Shown here in pieces: positions 1 to 7,704 of a DNA stretch of 29,391 bases. Numbering within the stretch: the first letter of the stretch is position 1; each line of letters begins with the position of its first letter. The stretch is from Scytonema sp. UIC 10036 (GTDB taxonomy: Bacteria > Cyanobacteriota > Cyanobacteriia > Cyanobacteriales > Nostocaceae). The position numbers and the translations under genes are program-made. A model generated the notes under the pieces. The model was not told the DNA's origin. It saw nothing but the letters and a program-made list of their open reading frames with translations, and did not search any database. The stretch spans positions 1 through 29,391 of the forward strand of contig NZ_WJFC01000172.1 of NCBI RefSeq assembly GCF_009725235.1, written 5' to 3'.

Positions 1-34
1 GGAGTAGGGAGTAGGGAGTAGGGAGTAGGGAGTG
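1..34. repeat. Heptamer tandem repeat at left edge
   Basis: Four copies of GGAGTAG and one variant (GGAGTGG) run from the edge. Read on the minus strand they stay in frame with the DhaM-like gene and code for a Leu-Leu-Pro-Thr-Pro-Tyr-Ser pattern. Because the period is 7, all three frames are used in turn, giving a 7-residue peptide repeat without a stop codon. The array may continue outside the window. Confidence 0.85.
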
Positions 35-790
35 GGGGAGAGGGGTTTCTTGCTCGCCAAAGTTACTGTCAATGAGTGCCTGTAATGCGCTTAGTGCCTC
101 ATCTGCATCAACACCAGTGGCTGCGATCGCTAATTTATGCCCCTGACGTGCAACCAATGTGGCGACTTGGTTTATACTGTCAGCACGTACTGCTGCCGTT
201 CCTATTGTTAAATTAGATACTAAAATTTGAGATTGAAATCGAGCGGCTGTTGAAACGAATTTAGCAGCAGGGCGGGCATGTAATCCCAATCTATTACGGA
301 TAGTTAGGTGTATTTCTTTGGTAGTTTGTTCTTGGTTATTTGTGGTTTGTTCTTGGCTGCTAACAAATGATGGACTGGTGTTTACACCTAATTGAGTCGC
401 TTTTGCTGTTAATGCCCCCCTCGCTTCAGCCATCACTTGCTGTATATTGCTGCCAGATGCGGCGGCGACTGCGGCGGCGACTGCTCCTTCAACAAGTGGG
501 GCTTCACACAAATGGACTTTCTGTTGCTGTTCCGTAGTGAGAAACTCTAGCGCCATTTCCGCGCTCATCAAAGCGCTTCCCAAATCCATTAAAATGACGA
601 CACCTTCGTCACTGTAGACGGATGCGATCGCCTCATAAACCTGCATGGCATCTGTACCTAGCGGATTCTCTGGATCGTCAATTCCTGCAGCCACAGCTAG
701 AGGGACTTTACCCTGCGCCATCTGTGCTGCAAGTTCCCGGACTCCTTCTGCCAGTTGTTTGCTGTGAGAGACAATGACAATTCCAATCAC
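1..790 (-). CDS. dhaM: DhaM-like PTS phosphocarrier, EIIA and HPr domains (partial)
   Basis: The reading frame starts at GTG 790 and is open to the left edge (263 codons seen, no stop). Residues 1-130 match the PTS EIIA-mannose fold of DhaM: the N-terminus IGIVIVSHS carries the phosphorylatable His9, followed by a GTDAMQVYEAI segment and VVILMDLGSALMSAE. A short Gln/Thr linker (SSQEQTTNNQEQTTKE) joins an HPr domain with the signature GLHARPAA (His171). In the family, DhaM passes phosphate from PEP via EI and HPr to the ADP-bound dihydroxyacetone kinase subunit DhaL. After the HPr domain the frame runs into a heptamer repeat coding for Pro/Ser/Leu/Tyr, so the protein either ends just outside the window or continues through a linker into an EI domain, as in known DhaM-HPr-EI fusions. 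GTG is chosen because the fold begins there; GGGG lies about 5 bases upstream. Confidence 0.85.
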   Translation of the reverse strand, partial: MIGIVIVSHSKQLAEGVRELAAQMAQGKVPLAVAAGIDDPENPLGTDAMQVYEAIASVYSDEGVVILMDLGSALMSAEMALEFLTTEQQQKVHLCEAPLVEGAVAAAVAAASGSNIQQVMAEARGALTAKATQLGVNTSPSFVSSQEQTTNNQEQTTKEIHLTIRNRLGLHARPAAKFVSTAARFQSQILVSNLTIGTAAVRADSINQVATLVARQGHKLAIAATGVDADEALSALQALIDSNFGEQETPLPHSLLPTPYSLL

Positions 791-910
791 GCTAACCCCG
801 TTTCACTCTCTTGATAAGCTTTAACCTAACCACCTACAGAGATTAAAGCAGAAAGAGTTCTCAGACGCATTAAAAAACTGTAACATCACTTCCTGATGTA
901 ATATTCCTTA

Positions 911-3469
911 TTATGAACCACTTTGCTGCACGGGAAGTTTAATCCAAAACTCTGTTCCCTTTCCCTGTTCCGATAGACACTCAATAGTTCCTCGATGTTT
1001 TTCTGTAATAATCTGATAACTGATAGATAAACCCAATCCAGTTCCTTTGCCTACGGGTTTAGTTGTAAAGAAAGGATCGAAAATTCTTTTTTTTACTTCC
1101 TCGTTCATACCGACTCCATTGTCTTTTATTTTTACAGAGATATTTTTGGAGTCATAGATTTCAGTCTCGATCGCAATTTTTCCTTGGTTGTTAATTGATG
1201 AAGGTAGCATGACCAATAACGTTTCTATAGCATCAATGGCATTATTAAGTAAATTCATAAAAACTTGATTGAGTTGTCCGGGATAGCACTCTACTTTGGG
1301 TAGGTTACCATACTCTTTAATAATTTCAATTTCAATCTTGGGACTTTTTTCTTTAAGACGGTGTTGTAATATTAACAGAGAACTTTCTATTCCTTCATGA
1401 ATATTGACAGACTTCATTTCTGCTTCTTCTAGCCGAGAAAAGTTCCGTAAGGATAGAACAATTTGACGAATGCGCTCGGAACCCATTTTCATGGAAGCTA
1501 TCATTTTCGGTAAATCTTCTGTGATAAAATCTAGATCTATATTTTCCAGATATGCCTGTAATTTAGGAGTGGGTGTAACATCAGCTGTTTGATAAAGTTC
1601 GATCAGTTCTAGCAACTGTTGTACATCTTGTTTGATATGGTTTAAATTACCATAAATAAAATTCACTGGGTTATTAATTTCATGAGCTATTCCAGCTACA
1701 AGTTGACCCAAACTAGACATTTTTTCAGTCTGAATCAGATGGGCTTGAGTTTGTTGCAGTTGCAGTAAAGCTTTTTGAAGTTTTTCGGCTTGGATGGTAG
1801 CAACATCTGTGGCTGCACGGCTTTGATTATATAACTCCGCTTGGTCAATTGCGATCGCTAATTGATCTGCCACTCCCAAAATTAGTTCCACTTCATTATC
1901 GCTCCAAATATGGGCATCTTTCGTTTGTTGGCAAACAAGAATTCCCAACCGATTGGAATGAGTGTAAATTGCCACTGCTACTAAAGATGCCAAGCCCACA
2001 CTTAACAAAAAGTCTCGACTAACACTATCCAACCGTGCATCTGTCAACACATTATCCAATTGCAAAAACTTTTCTTGAATAATTGCTTGGCTTAACATTT
2101 CAACCTTCTCAATAGGAGAGGAACCAAGCGGGGTCAAAAAATCCTCACGACAAGCCTCATGGCTCAGTTCAAACCGGATAGATTCATCTTCTATATAACA
2201 CCATAAAAATTGACATCGATCTATCTGTAGGAGCTTGTAAACTTCAGCGACTGCGGTGCTTAGAATTGTGTTGAGTTCTAGGGAGTTACGAATATGACTT
2301 GATAGACATCTTTTTAACAAATTTTCTCGTTCGGCAAGTTCTAGCAAGCGAGCTTGAGATTTGCTTAATTCTATCTCAGTCATCTGACGATTGACACTTG
2401 CTTTTGCTAGTATCCAGGAACCAATTCCCGTCGAACCTACCAAACCTATATAAAGATATAGTAATTCAATAAATAATCCATTTGAGCTAAGCTCGAAAGC
2501 TTCTGCTGGAACTTGTGAGACAATCTTCCAGTAGTAAGAGCGATGAGCTATTTGATTTTTACTGGGTGTAAAAGCTTGTCCCGAACCAGTACTTGATTTT
2601 TGCCCTTCTACTAGTGGATAAACTGTCGTGTAAGTAAACAATCCCTCAGGAGTTTGCAATTGTCCCGATTCGCTTTGAGAAACTTGCCTCCATACATCAG
2701 GAAACACTTTGCCAAAAGTATAGTTTTGACGATTGGGAAACATAAACCCCCACTCATCAGACTTTTTTGCTCCCTTTAACCAGTAGCCATCAGCATTGAG
2801 AAGCATTGACTGACCGGGTGTACCAAAGCTTACTTGAACAAAAGAGTCAAGTAGCTTTTTTCCAAAATAATTCAGTATAACAATACCTCGTTTTTGCCCG
2901 CGATTATCAAAAATAGGAGTCCCAAAACGAATCATCGGCTTTATTGGTTGCTCAACTTCTCCTCGTTCAATATTTAAGTCTAAAGGAGAGATAAATACTT
3001 CTCCTTTATTCAGACCTAAAGTATCATAAAACCAGTAGCGCTTAAGTTGAACTTGTAATTGTTCTTTAGGGACTATATTTGGGCAATCGCTGTTAAAATT
3101 GACTCTAACAATTTCTTTACCTGTAGTATCTAAAAACCGAATTTGATCGTAAAGCTTTTTATGTTGAGAAAAAGATAAAAATTCTTCAGCAAGCGTCGAG
3201 GTTTGCTCATTAGCTCCTGCCAAGATTTCTTGGAGTTCTATTTGTTCCGACAGAACCATCAAATCCGAGACAACCAAGTTAAAGTTTCCTACTATGACTC
3301 TAGCTTGCATTTTCACCTTACGGATTTCACTGGTTTTCATGGCAGTTCTCTCCGCCCGGATTTTGCCGTAATAGAGACCCCCCAGTACAAGAGCAAGCAA
3401 AGCGGACATTGGCAAAAAAACTATCAAAAATTTTTTGAATAAAACTTGTGCATGGTTGTGTAACGGCAT
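911..3469 (-). CDS. Membrane sensor histidine kinase with GAF domain
   Basis: An 852-residue kinase. Visible parts in order: transmembrane helix near residues 13-34; an extracytoplasmic sensor of about 290 residues, possibly Cache-like (inferred from position and size); a second helix near 333-357; a GAF domain about 395-555; a short coiled coil; a HisKA domain with H-box [17 protein letters not shown] (His596); and a HATPase domain with N-box LNNAIDAI, G1 DNGVGM and G2 [14 protein letters not shown]. All catalytic motifs look intact. There is no fused receiver domain and no response regulator next door, so its partner is an orphan elsewhere. It follows the DhaM-like gene in opposite transcriptional order (120 bp apart, same strand) and is divergent from the SufR-like gene. 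No clear Shine-Dalgarno precedes the ATG. Its C-terminal 60 residues closely resemble the kinase fragment near 14.6 kb. Confidence 0.93.
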   Translation of the reverse strand: MPLHNHAQVLFKKFLIVFLPMSALLALVLGGLYYGKIRAERTAMKTSEIRKVKMQARVIVGNFNLVVSDLMVLSEQIELQEILAGANEQTSTLAEEFLSFSQHKKLYDQIRFLDTTGKEIVRVNFNSDCPNIVPKEQLQVQLKRYWFYDTLGLNKGEVFISPLDLNIERGEVEQPIKPMIRFGTPIFDNRGQKRGIVILNYFGKKLLDSFVQVSFGTPGQSMLLNADGYWLKGAKKSDEWGFMFPNRQNYTFGKVFPDVWRQVSQSESGQLQTPEGLFTYTTVYPLVEGQKSSTGSGQAFTPSKNQIAHRSYYWKIVSQVPAEAFELSSNGLFIELLYLYIGLVGSTGIGSWILAKASVNRQMTEIELSKSQARLLELAERENLLKRCLSSHIRNSLELNTILSTAVAEVYKLLQIDRCQFLWCYIEDESIRFELSHEACREDFLTPLGSSPIEKVEMLSQAIIQEKFLQLDNVLTDARLDSVSRDFLLSVGLASLVAVAIYTHSNRLGILVCQQTKDAHIWSDNEVELILGVADQLAIAIDQAELYNQSRAATDVATIQAEKLQKALLQLQQTQAHLIQTEKMSSLGQLVAGIAHEINNPVNFIYGNLNHIKQDVQQLLELIELYQTADVTPTPKLQAYLENIDLDFITEDLPKMIASMKMGSERIRQIVLSLRNFSRLEEAEMKSVNIHEGIESSLLILQHRLKEKSPKIEIEIIKEYGNLPKVECYPGQLNQVFMNLLNNAIDAIETLLVMLPSSINNQGKIAIETEIYDSKNISVKIKDNGVGMNEEVKKRIFDPFFTTKPVGKGTGLGLSISYQIITEKHRGTIECLSEQGKGTEFWIKLPVQQSGS

Positions 3470-3639
3470 TTTATTATATGACGATTCCTAGCAAGTGTCA
3501 GATATATGGTTCCCAGGAATTCTGGTAACTTAACAATTTTGTTGTTCGTTCGCAATTTCCTCACCGCCATGCTGAATCCAAATAATTCTGAATAAAGGCG
3601 TTGGTTGACTTTATAAAGATTTTTCTTTAGATTAGTCTT

Positions 3640-4290
3640 ATGAAGAGTAAATCATCCAATAAATCAGCCACTATCCGCACCCGACGGGCTATCTTGAAAT
3701 TGCTGAAGCAAGAGGGACCAATGGACGCTCATGCTTTAGCCTCCTACTTGAAAGTCACAGCGATGGCGGTACGCCAGCACCTCTATGCATTGCAGGAAGA
3801 AAATTTAGTCACCTACCAGGAAGAACAGCGTTCAATGGGACGACCGGCAAAAATATGGCAATTAACTTCTGCTGCGAATCACCTGTTTCCAGAGAGCTAC
3901 GCAGAGTTGACTCTCAGCTTGCTTCAATCTCTGACAGAAGCTTTTGGTGAAGAAGGGCTGGAGCGTTTGCTAGAAATTAGAACTCGCCAACAAATTGCAG
4001 AGTATCGCCAGCAAGTACCGAGCGATCGCTCTCTCCAAGAACGGGTAGAAGCATTAGCTGCAAAACGAACTGATGAAGGATACATGGCTGAAGTTCAACA
4101 AGAGGAAGATGGTTCGTTTTTACTTGTGGAAAATCACTGTCCCATTTGTGCTGCGGCGACTGCTTGTACGGGGCTTTGTCGCAAAGAACTAGAAATGTTC
4201 CAAACTGTTTTAGGTGAGAATACTGTGGTTGAAAGAACCGAGCATATCGTTGCAGGTGGGCGGCGCTGTGTTTACCGTATTTGGAACTAG
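3640..4290 (+). CDS. SufR-like winged-helix repressor with cysteine cluster
   Basis: A 216-residue regulator of the SufR / COG2345 type. An N-terminal winged helix (about residues 12-85, with AHALASYLKVTAMAVRQHLY-like recognition region and a GRPAKIWQLT wing) is followed by a helical dimerisation part and a C-terminal cysteine cluster: Cys167, Cys170, Cys176, Cys180 and Cys210, spaced C-x2-C-x5-C-x3-C. In the family such cysteines hold an iron-sulfur cluster; cyanobacterial SufR represses the suf iron-sulfur assembly genes. The compact spacing differs from the widely spaced cysteines reported for SufR, so this is more likely a paralogue than SufR itself, and no suf genes are adjacent. The 170-bp gap to the divergent kinase is the likely control region. 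No strong Shine-Dalgarno is visible before the ATG. Confidence 0.85.
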   Translation: MKSKSSNKSATIRTRRAILKLLKQEGPMDAHALASYLKVTAMAVRQHLYALQEENLVTYQEEQRSMGRPAKIWQLTSAANHLFPESYAELTLSLLQSLTEAFGEEGLERLLEIRTRQQIAEYRQQVPSDRSLQERVEALAAKRTDEGYMAEVQQEEDGSFLLVENHCPICAAATACTGLCRKELEMFQTVLGENTVVERTEHIVAGGRRCVYRIWN

Positions 4291-4297
4291 TAGTCTG

Positions 4298-4423
4298 GGC
4301 TGTCACCTCGTTCCCAGGCTCCGCCTGGGAATGCCTTACGGGAGGCTCCGCCTCCTGTGCTCTAACCACAAAGTGCGAGGCGGAGCCTGGCTGTCTGCGT
4401 TCCCAGTTGAGCCTGGGAACGAG
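4298..4423. repeat. Interspersed hairpin repeat (copy 1)
   Basis: The outer 14-bp arms CTCGTTCCCAGGCT (4307-4320) and AGCCTGGGAACGAG (4410-4423) are perfect inverted repeats. Internal GGCTCCGCC / GGCGGAGCC pieces can also pair. The left 22 bases (4298-4319) are identical to those at 13953-13974, showing that this is a dispersed element rather than a simple terminator, although it begins only 8 bp after the SufR-like stop and could also end transcription. Confidence 0.8.
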
Positions 4424-4485
4424 AGAATGTTGGGTTTCGTTCCTCAACCCAACCTACGTAATTGCGTGTTTTTATGCAAAACCTA

Positions 4486-4840
4486 CATTGCAACTATACT
4501 TACGGTTCTGGTTCAAAGGGACAATATCGAAAACAAACGACACCTGTAGGCACTTTTCAAGTAGCAAATGTATTTGGACTATTTGATATGCACGGAAATG
4601 TTTTGGAGTGGTGTGCTACTAAGTTGCACAAATACTAATGAAGGTGCCTCCATCAAAAATAAAACTTGGGAACAATCATTAGATAATGACAATCAAGAAA
4701 ATATCGTGAAATTGCTTCGCAGCGGTTTCTGGAGAAGCATTCCTAGGCATTGCCGTTCGGCGTCTCGCTATGTTGCTCATCCGGACTCCGAGGATTATCC
4801 CTTTGGGTTTCGAGTCGTACTTTCCAGAGCAATAAATTAA
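4486..4840 (+). pseudogene. Remnant of a formylglycine-generating-enzyme-like (SUMF1) gene
   Basis: Two pieces of one FGE-sulfatase/SUMF1 domain lie in different frames. The first (4492-4640) reads NYTYGSGSKGQYRKQTTPVG, then GLFDMHGNVLEWC, and hits a stop. The second frame picks up about 4620-4840 with SLDNDNQENIVKLLRSGFWR, RHCRSASRYVAHPDSED and GFRVV, the usual C-terminal end of the fold (normally RGGSW...CRSA.R...GFRVV). The N-terminal two thirds are missing, and the GGSW motif has become SGFW. In the family these proteins oxidise a cysteine in target proteins or act as fusion partners in cyanobacterial kinases and other proteins. A frameshift plus 5' truncation means no working product is expected. 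Confidence 0.8.
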
Positions 4841-5106
4841 AGCTTCTTTACACTTTGCCCCTTAACTCTCTTCTCTATTTTTTTTTCACCTTTTTTTGCT
4901 TTTGGCGGCTCGATTTTTTTTCAAATTTGGTACGACTGAATATATTATGCGGGAAATATCGAATTTTGTCAACCAACGCCTTGGGTAAGTACAACCAAAC
5001 AAATCAAAAAATCTCTGTTGCAAAAATTTACACCTAAGATTTAGAATTCTGAAAAACCCGAAACGCTAACTGGTAGCCTTATCAGTAGCAAAGAGGGGAA
5101 AGTATT

Positions 5107-5838
5107 ATGAGTCTAGATAGCATACAAGGTAACAAAGCATTTAATGACTATGAAGCATTTGCAGAAACGTATGTCAGCCGTACTGAATCCAATGCTTACA
5201 ATGCTTATTATGAAAGACCTGCTATGTTCTCTTTGTTACCAGAAGTAAGATACAAGCGTGTCTTAGATGCAGGTTGTGCGGGGGGAGTCTATACAGAATG
5301 GTTGGTAAATCGCGGTGCTGATGTTGTCGCAATTGATATCAGCAACAAAATGATAGACTTAACAAAACAAAGACTGCAAAATCGCGCTCAAGTTTACCAA
5401 GCCGATTTAAACCAACCCCTCACTTTTTTGCGTAGCAATTCCTTTGATATTGTCCTGAGTTCCTTAACCCTTCACTATATCCAAGATTGGGAAAGCGTTT
5501 TTAGAGAGTTTCACCGCATTTTATCACCCAAAGGATTGCTGCAGTTTTCCACGCATCATCCGTTTATGGATTTTCTTTTGTTTGAAAAGGAAAACTACTT
5601 CGCCACGGAGTTACTAGAAGATTCTTGGGAAGGGTACGGCGGTAAACCACTGCGCGTGCGTTTTTATCGCCGTCCCCTCAGCGCAATGACTGCTGCACTC
5701 ACCAAGACAGGGTTTACTATAGAACAAATTATCGAGCCACATCCAACAGAGGAGTGCAAACGGCTTTACCCGGAAGCTTATGAAAGGTTGACGACAAAAC
5801 CGGGTTTTCTCATCTTTCGTGCTTATAAGCAAATTTAA
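5107..5838 (+). CDS. Class I SAM-dependent methyltransferase
   Basis: A 243-residue protein with the Methyltransf_11 fold. Motif I is VLDAGCAGGVYTEWL (about residues 54-68), motif II ends in the acidic VVAIDIS, and the post-motif FDIVLSSLTLHYI precedes a typical FREFHRILSPKGLLQFS strand. These residues bind S-adenosylmethionine; the substrate cannot be told. The start ATG has a good Shine-Dalgarno (AGAGGGGAAA, 6 to 7 bases away). The 266-bp stretch upstream is AT-rich with long T runs and no gene. It lies on the same strand as the peptide-export genes but 252 bp away, with an inverted repeat between, so a role as peptide-modifying enzyme is possible but not shown. Confidence 0.85.
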   Translation: MSLDSIQGNKAFNDYEAFAETYVSRTESNAYNAYYERPAMFSLLPEVRYKRVLDAGCAGGVYTEWLVNRGADVVAIDISNKMIDLTKQRLQNRAQVYQADLNQPLTFLRSNSFDIVLSSLTLHYIQDWESVFREFHRILSPKGLLQFSTHHPFMDFLLFEKENYFATELLEDSWEGYGGKPLRVRFYRRPLSAMTAALTKTGFTIEQIIEPHPTEECKRLYPEAYERLTTKPGFLIFRAYKQI

Positions 5839-5847
5839 TACGGGCTG

Positions 5848-5954
5848 CAAGATCCCCGACTTCTTTAAGGATACTGTTGGCTCTTGAAGAGTCAGACCCC
5901 CCACCTCGTTACCAATTGGTGACAACATTACCTTTTTCTTAAGTTGTCACCAAT
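5848..5954. repeat. Half of a dispersed repeat plus a 12-bp inverted repeat
   Basis: AGATCCCCGACTTCTTTAAG (near 5850) resembles, inverted, the sequence near 12890-12915 inside the broken transporter end. Further on, ATTGGTGACAAC (5915-5926) and GTTGTCACCAAT (5943-5954) are perfect 12-bp inverted repeats separated by 16 bases. No T-run follows, so this is either a hairpin in the leader of the export operon or an operator; which of the two is not decidable from sequence. Confidence 0.55.
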
Positions 5955-5997
5955 ACGCCAAGATTGAGGTTGCTCAAATTTTGCTGAGGACTAAATG

Positions 5998-6010
5998 TAT
6001 ACTTAGTATA
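5998..6010. promoter_or_regulatory. Short palindrome upstream of the export operon
   Basis: TATACTTAGTATA is a perfect 13-base palindrome about 80 bp before the HlyD-like gene. It could serve as a -10 box (TATACT) or as part of an operator. A HIP1 site follows at about 6023. No convincing -35 element was found, so this is a weak call. Confidence 0.25.
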
Positions 6011-6090
6011 GCAATCATAGTGCGATCGCTATTAGGAGTCCCTCTTGGGCAATCGCACCCAACTATTGCGTAAGTCCACTATTCTAGAAG

Positions 6091-7698
6091 ATGCCCAATA
6101 AAGCGAACAAACTCTTCCGTGAAAAAGCGTTAGAACACTTGAACTCACCAGAGCAGCTTGACCGACTGATGCTCTTAACAAGCCGTCACGCTTGGGTACC
6201 CTTGGCTTCTATGGGCTTATTGGTATTTGTAGCAGGTACTTGGAGTGTAATCGGGCGAATTCCACTCACCGTCACAGGTTCTGGCGTGTTGATCCGACCG
6301 AGTCATGTGGTACAATTTCAATCACTTGGTGGCGGTCAATTGTTAACCTTGAACATCAAGCCAGGAGATATCGTTAGGCAAGGTCAAGTACTCGCTACCA
6401 TAGATCAATCTAATATTCAGCAACAACTACAACAAGAGAAAGCAAAGTTAGCACAACTGCTTGTTCAGAAGCAAAACATAGATAGACTGCAAAAGCAACA
6501 AATAACTTTGTCACAAAGAACCCTCTCTCAGCAGCAAAAAGACCTTTCAGAAAGCCTGCGTCGAGAGTCAGTAGCACCAACGCTACACTCCGAAACTATC
6601 AGAGCGTTAGAGCAAAAACGACAAAGCCTTGAGCAAAGCTTGTCAAGAGAAAATGTCTCGCCACTGTTGTACAAACAAACTCTCGCCGCACTAGCAGAAA
6701 AACGCAAAAGTCTTTTAAAACGCTCATCAAAAATTAGCTCATTGCTGCAAACTTTGCAACAACGAGTTGAAGCTCGTCGTCATCTCTTTCAACAGAAAGT
6801 GATTAGTCAGGATGTGGTGCTGCAATCTGTGCAGGATTTATTGAACCAAGAGACGCAATTATCAGATATTCAAACACAACTTAAAGACCTTGAAGTTCAA
6901 AAAACCTCTACGGAACGGGAATATCTACAAAATCTTAATAGAATTGACGATATCAAAAATAACATTCAAGAAATTCTTGTTCAAAAAACCAATGCAGACC
7001 GGGAATACCTGCAAAATCTAAATAAAATTGACGATATTAAAACCAAAATTCAAGATATTGAAGCTCAAAAAACAAAACTGGTGCAACAAGATTTAGAAAA
7101 ATCAATCGGGAAATTAAATCAAATTCAGGAAGTTAGACGCAAGATTGCTTCCTTAAAACTGCAATTAACTCAGTCGAGTCAAATTATTAGCAAATATGAT
7201 GGTCGCATCTTGTCAGTTGGCGTCCTCCCCGGTCAAATTGTTAGCGCTGGTACCCGGATCGGGACTATTGAAGCCGAAAACCCCAATACTAAACTGTCCA
7301 GTCTTGTTTACTTTGCCGACAAGGATGGCAAACAGATAAAACCAGGCATGAGTGTACAGGTAATACCCAGCGTTGTCAAGCGCGATCGCTACGGTGGAAT
7401 TGTTGGGGTAGTTACCAACGTTTCTCCTTTTCCCGTGACTACTCAAGATATGACAGCGCAAGTCGGCAACGAAGATTTAGCTCGTAGCCTTGCTAATAAT
7501 CACGCAGCTCGCATGCAAGTAATAGTCCAACTACAAGAAGACCCAAGTACCACCAGTGGCTACAAATGGTCTTCTTCCAAAGGTCCTGCACTAAAAATTT
7601 CATCAGGTACGACTACGCAGGTGCGGGTCAAAGTTGGACAAGTGGCACCTATCTCTTACATGATTCCAATATTACGCTCAGTGACGGGTATATATTAA
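6091..7698 (+). CDS. NHLM-type bacteriocin secretion adaptor (HlyD family)
   Basis: A 535-residue membrane-fusion protein. A short cytoplasmic N-terminus leads to one membrane helix (about 35-55), a biotinyl-lipoyl half (GGQLLTLNIKPGDIVRQGQV), a long coiled-coil hairpin (about 105-345) and the returning lipoyl half with DGRILSVGVLPGQIVSAGTR. This arrangement and its position directly before a C39 exporter match the secretion protein of nitrile-hydratase-leader-microcin (NHLM) systems, where it links the inner-membrane exporter to the periplasm. The coiled coil holds two tandem duplications of 28 residues each (155-182 with 183-210; 269-296 with 297-324, plus the start of a third at 325). Twenty-eight is four heptads, so the coil register is kept. 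The gene ends 6 bp before the exporter gene and is surely co-transcribed with it. Confidence 0.9.
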   Translation: MPNKANKLFREKALEHLNSPEQLDRLMLLTSRHAWVPLASMGLLVFVAGTWSVIGRIPLTVTGSGVLIRPSHVVQFQSLGGGQLLTLNIKPGDIVRQGQVLATIDQSNIQQQLQQEKAKLAQLLVQKQNIDRLQKQQITLSQRTLSQQQKDLSESLRRESVAPTLHSETIRALEQKRQSLEQSLSRENVSPLLYKQTLAALAEKRKSLLKRSSKISSLLQTLQQRVEARRHLFQQKVISQDVVLQSVQDLLNQETQLSDIQTQLKDLEVQKTSTEREYLQNLNRIDDIKNNIQEILVQKTNADREYLQNLNKIDDIKTKIQDIEAQKTKLVQQDLEKSIGKLNQIQEVRRKIASLKLQLTQSSQIISKYDGRILSVGVLPGQIVSAGTRIGTIEAENPNTKLSSLVYFADKDGKQIKPGMSVQVIPSVVKRDRYGGIVGVVTNVSPFPVTTQDMTAQVGNEDLARSLANNHAARMQVIVQLQEDPSTTSGYKWSSSKGPALKISSGTTTQVRVKVGQVAPISYMIPILRSVTGIY

Positions 7699-7704
7699 AA
7701 GAAT

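Noticed and set aside
3977..4586. Several overlapping frames on both strands around the first hairpin repeat
   Set aside because: They are translations of the SufR-like gene's complement and of the repeat; none has motifs or a Shine-Dalgarno.
5107..5838. Methyltransferase as a certain tailoring enzyme for the peptide
   Set aside because: It is 252 bp from the export operon with a hairpin between and has no feature pointing to peptide substrates.
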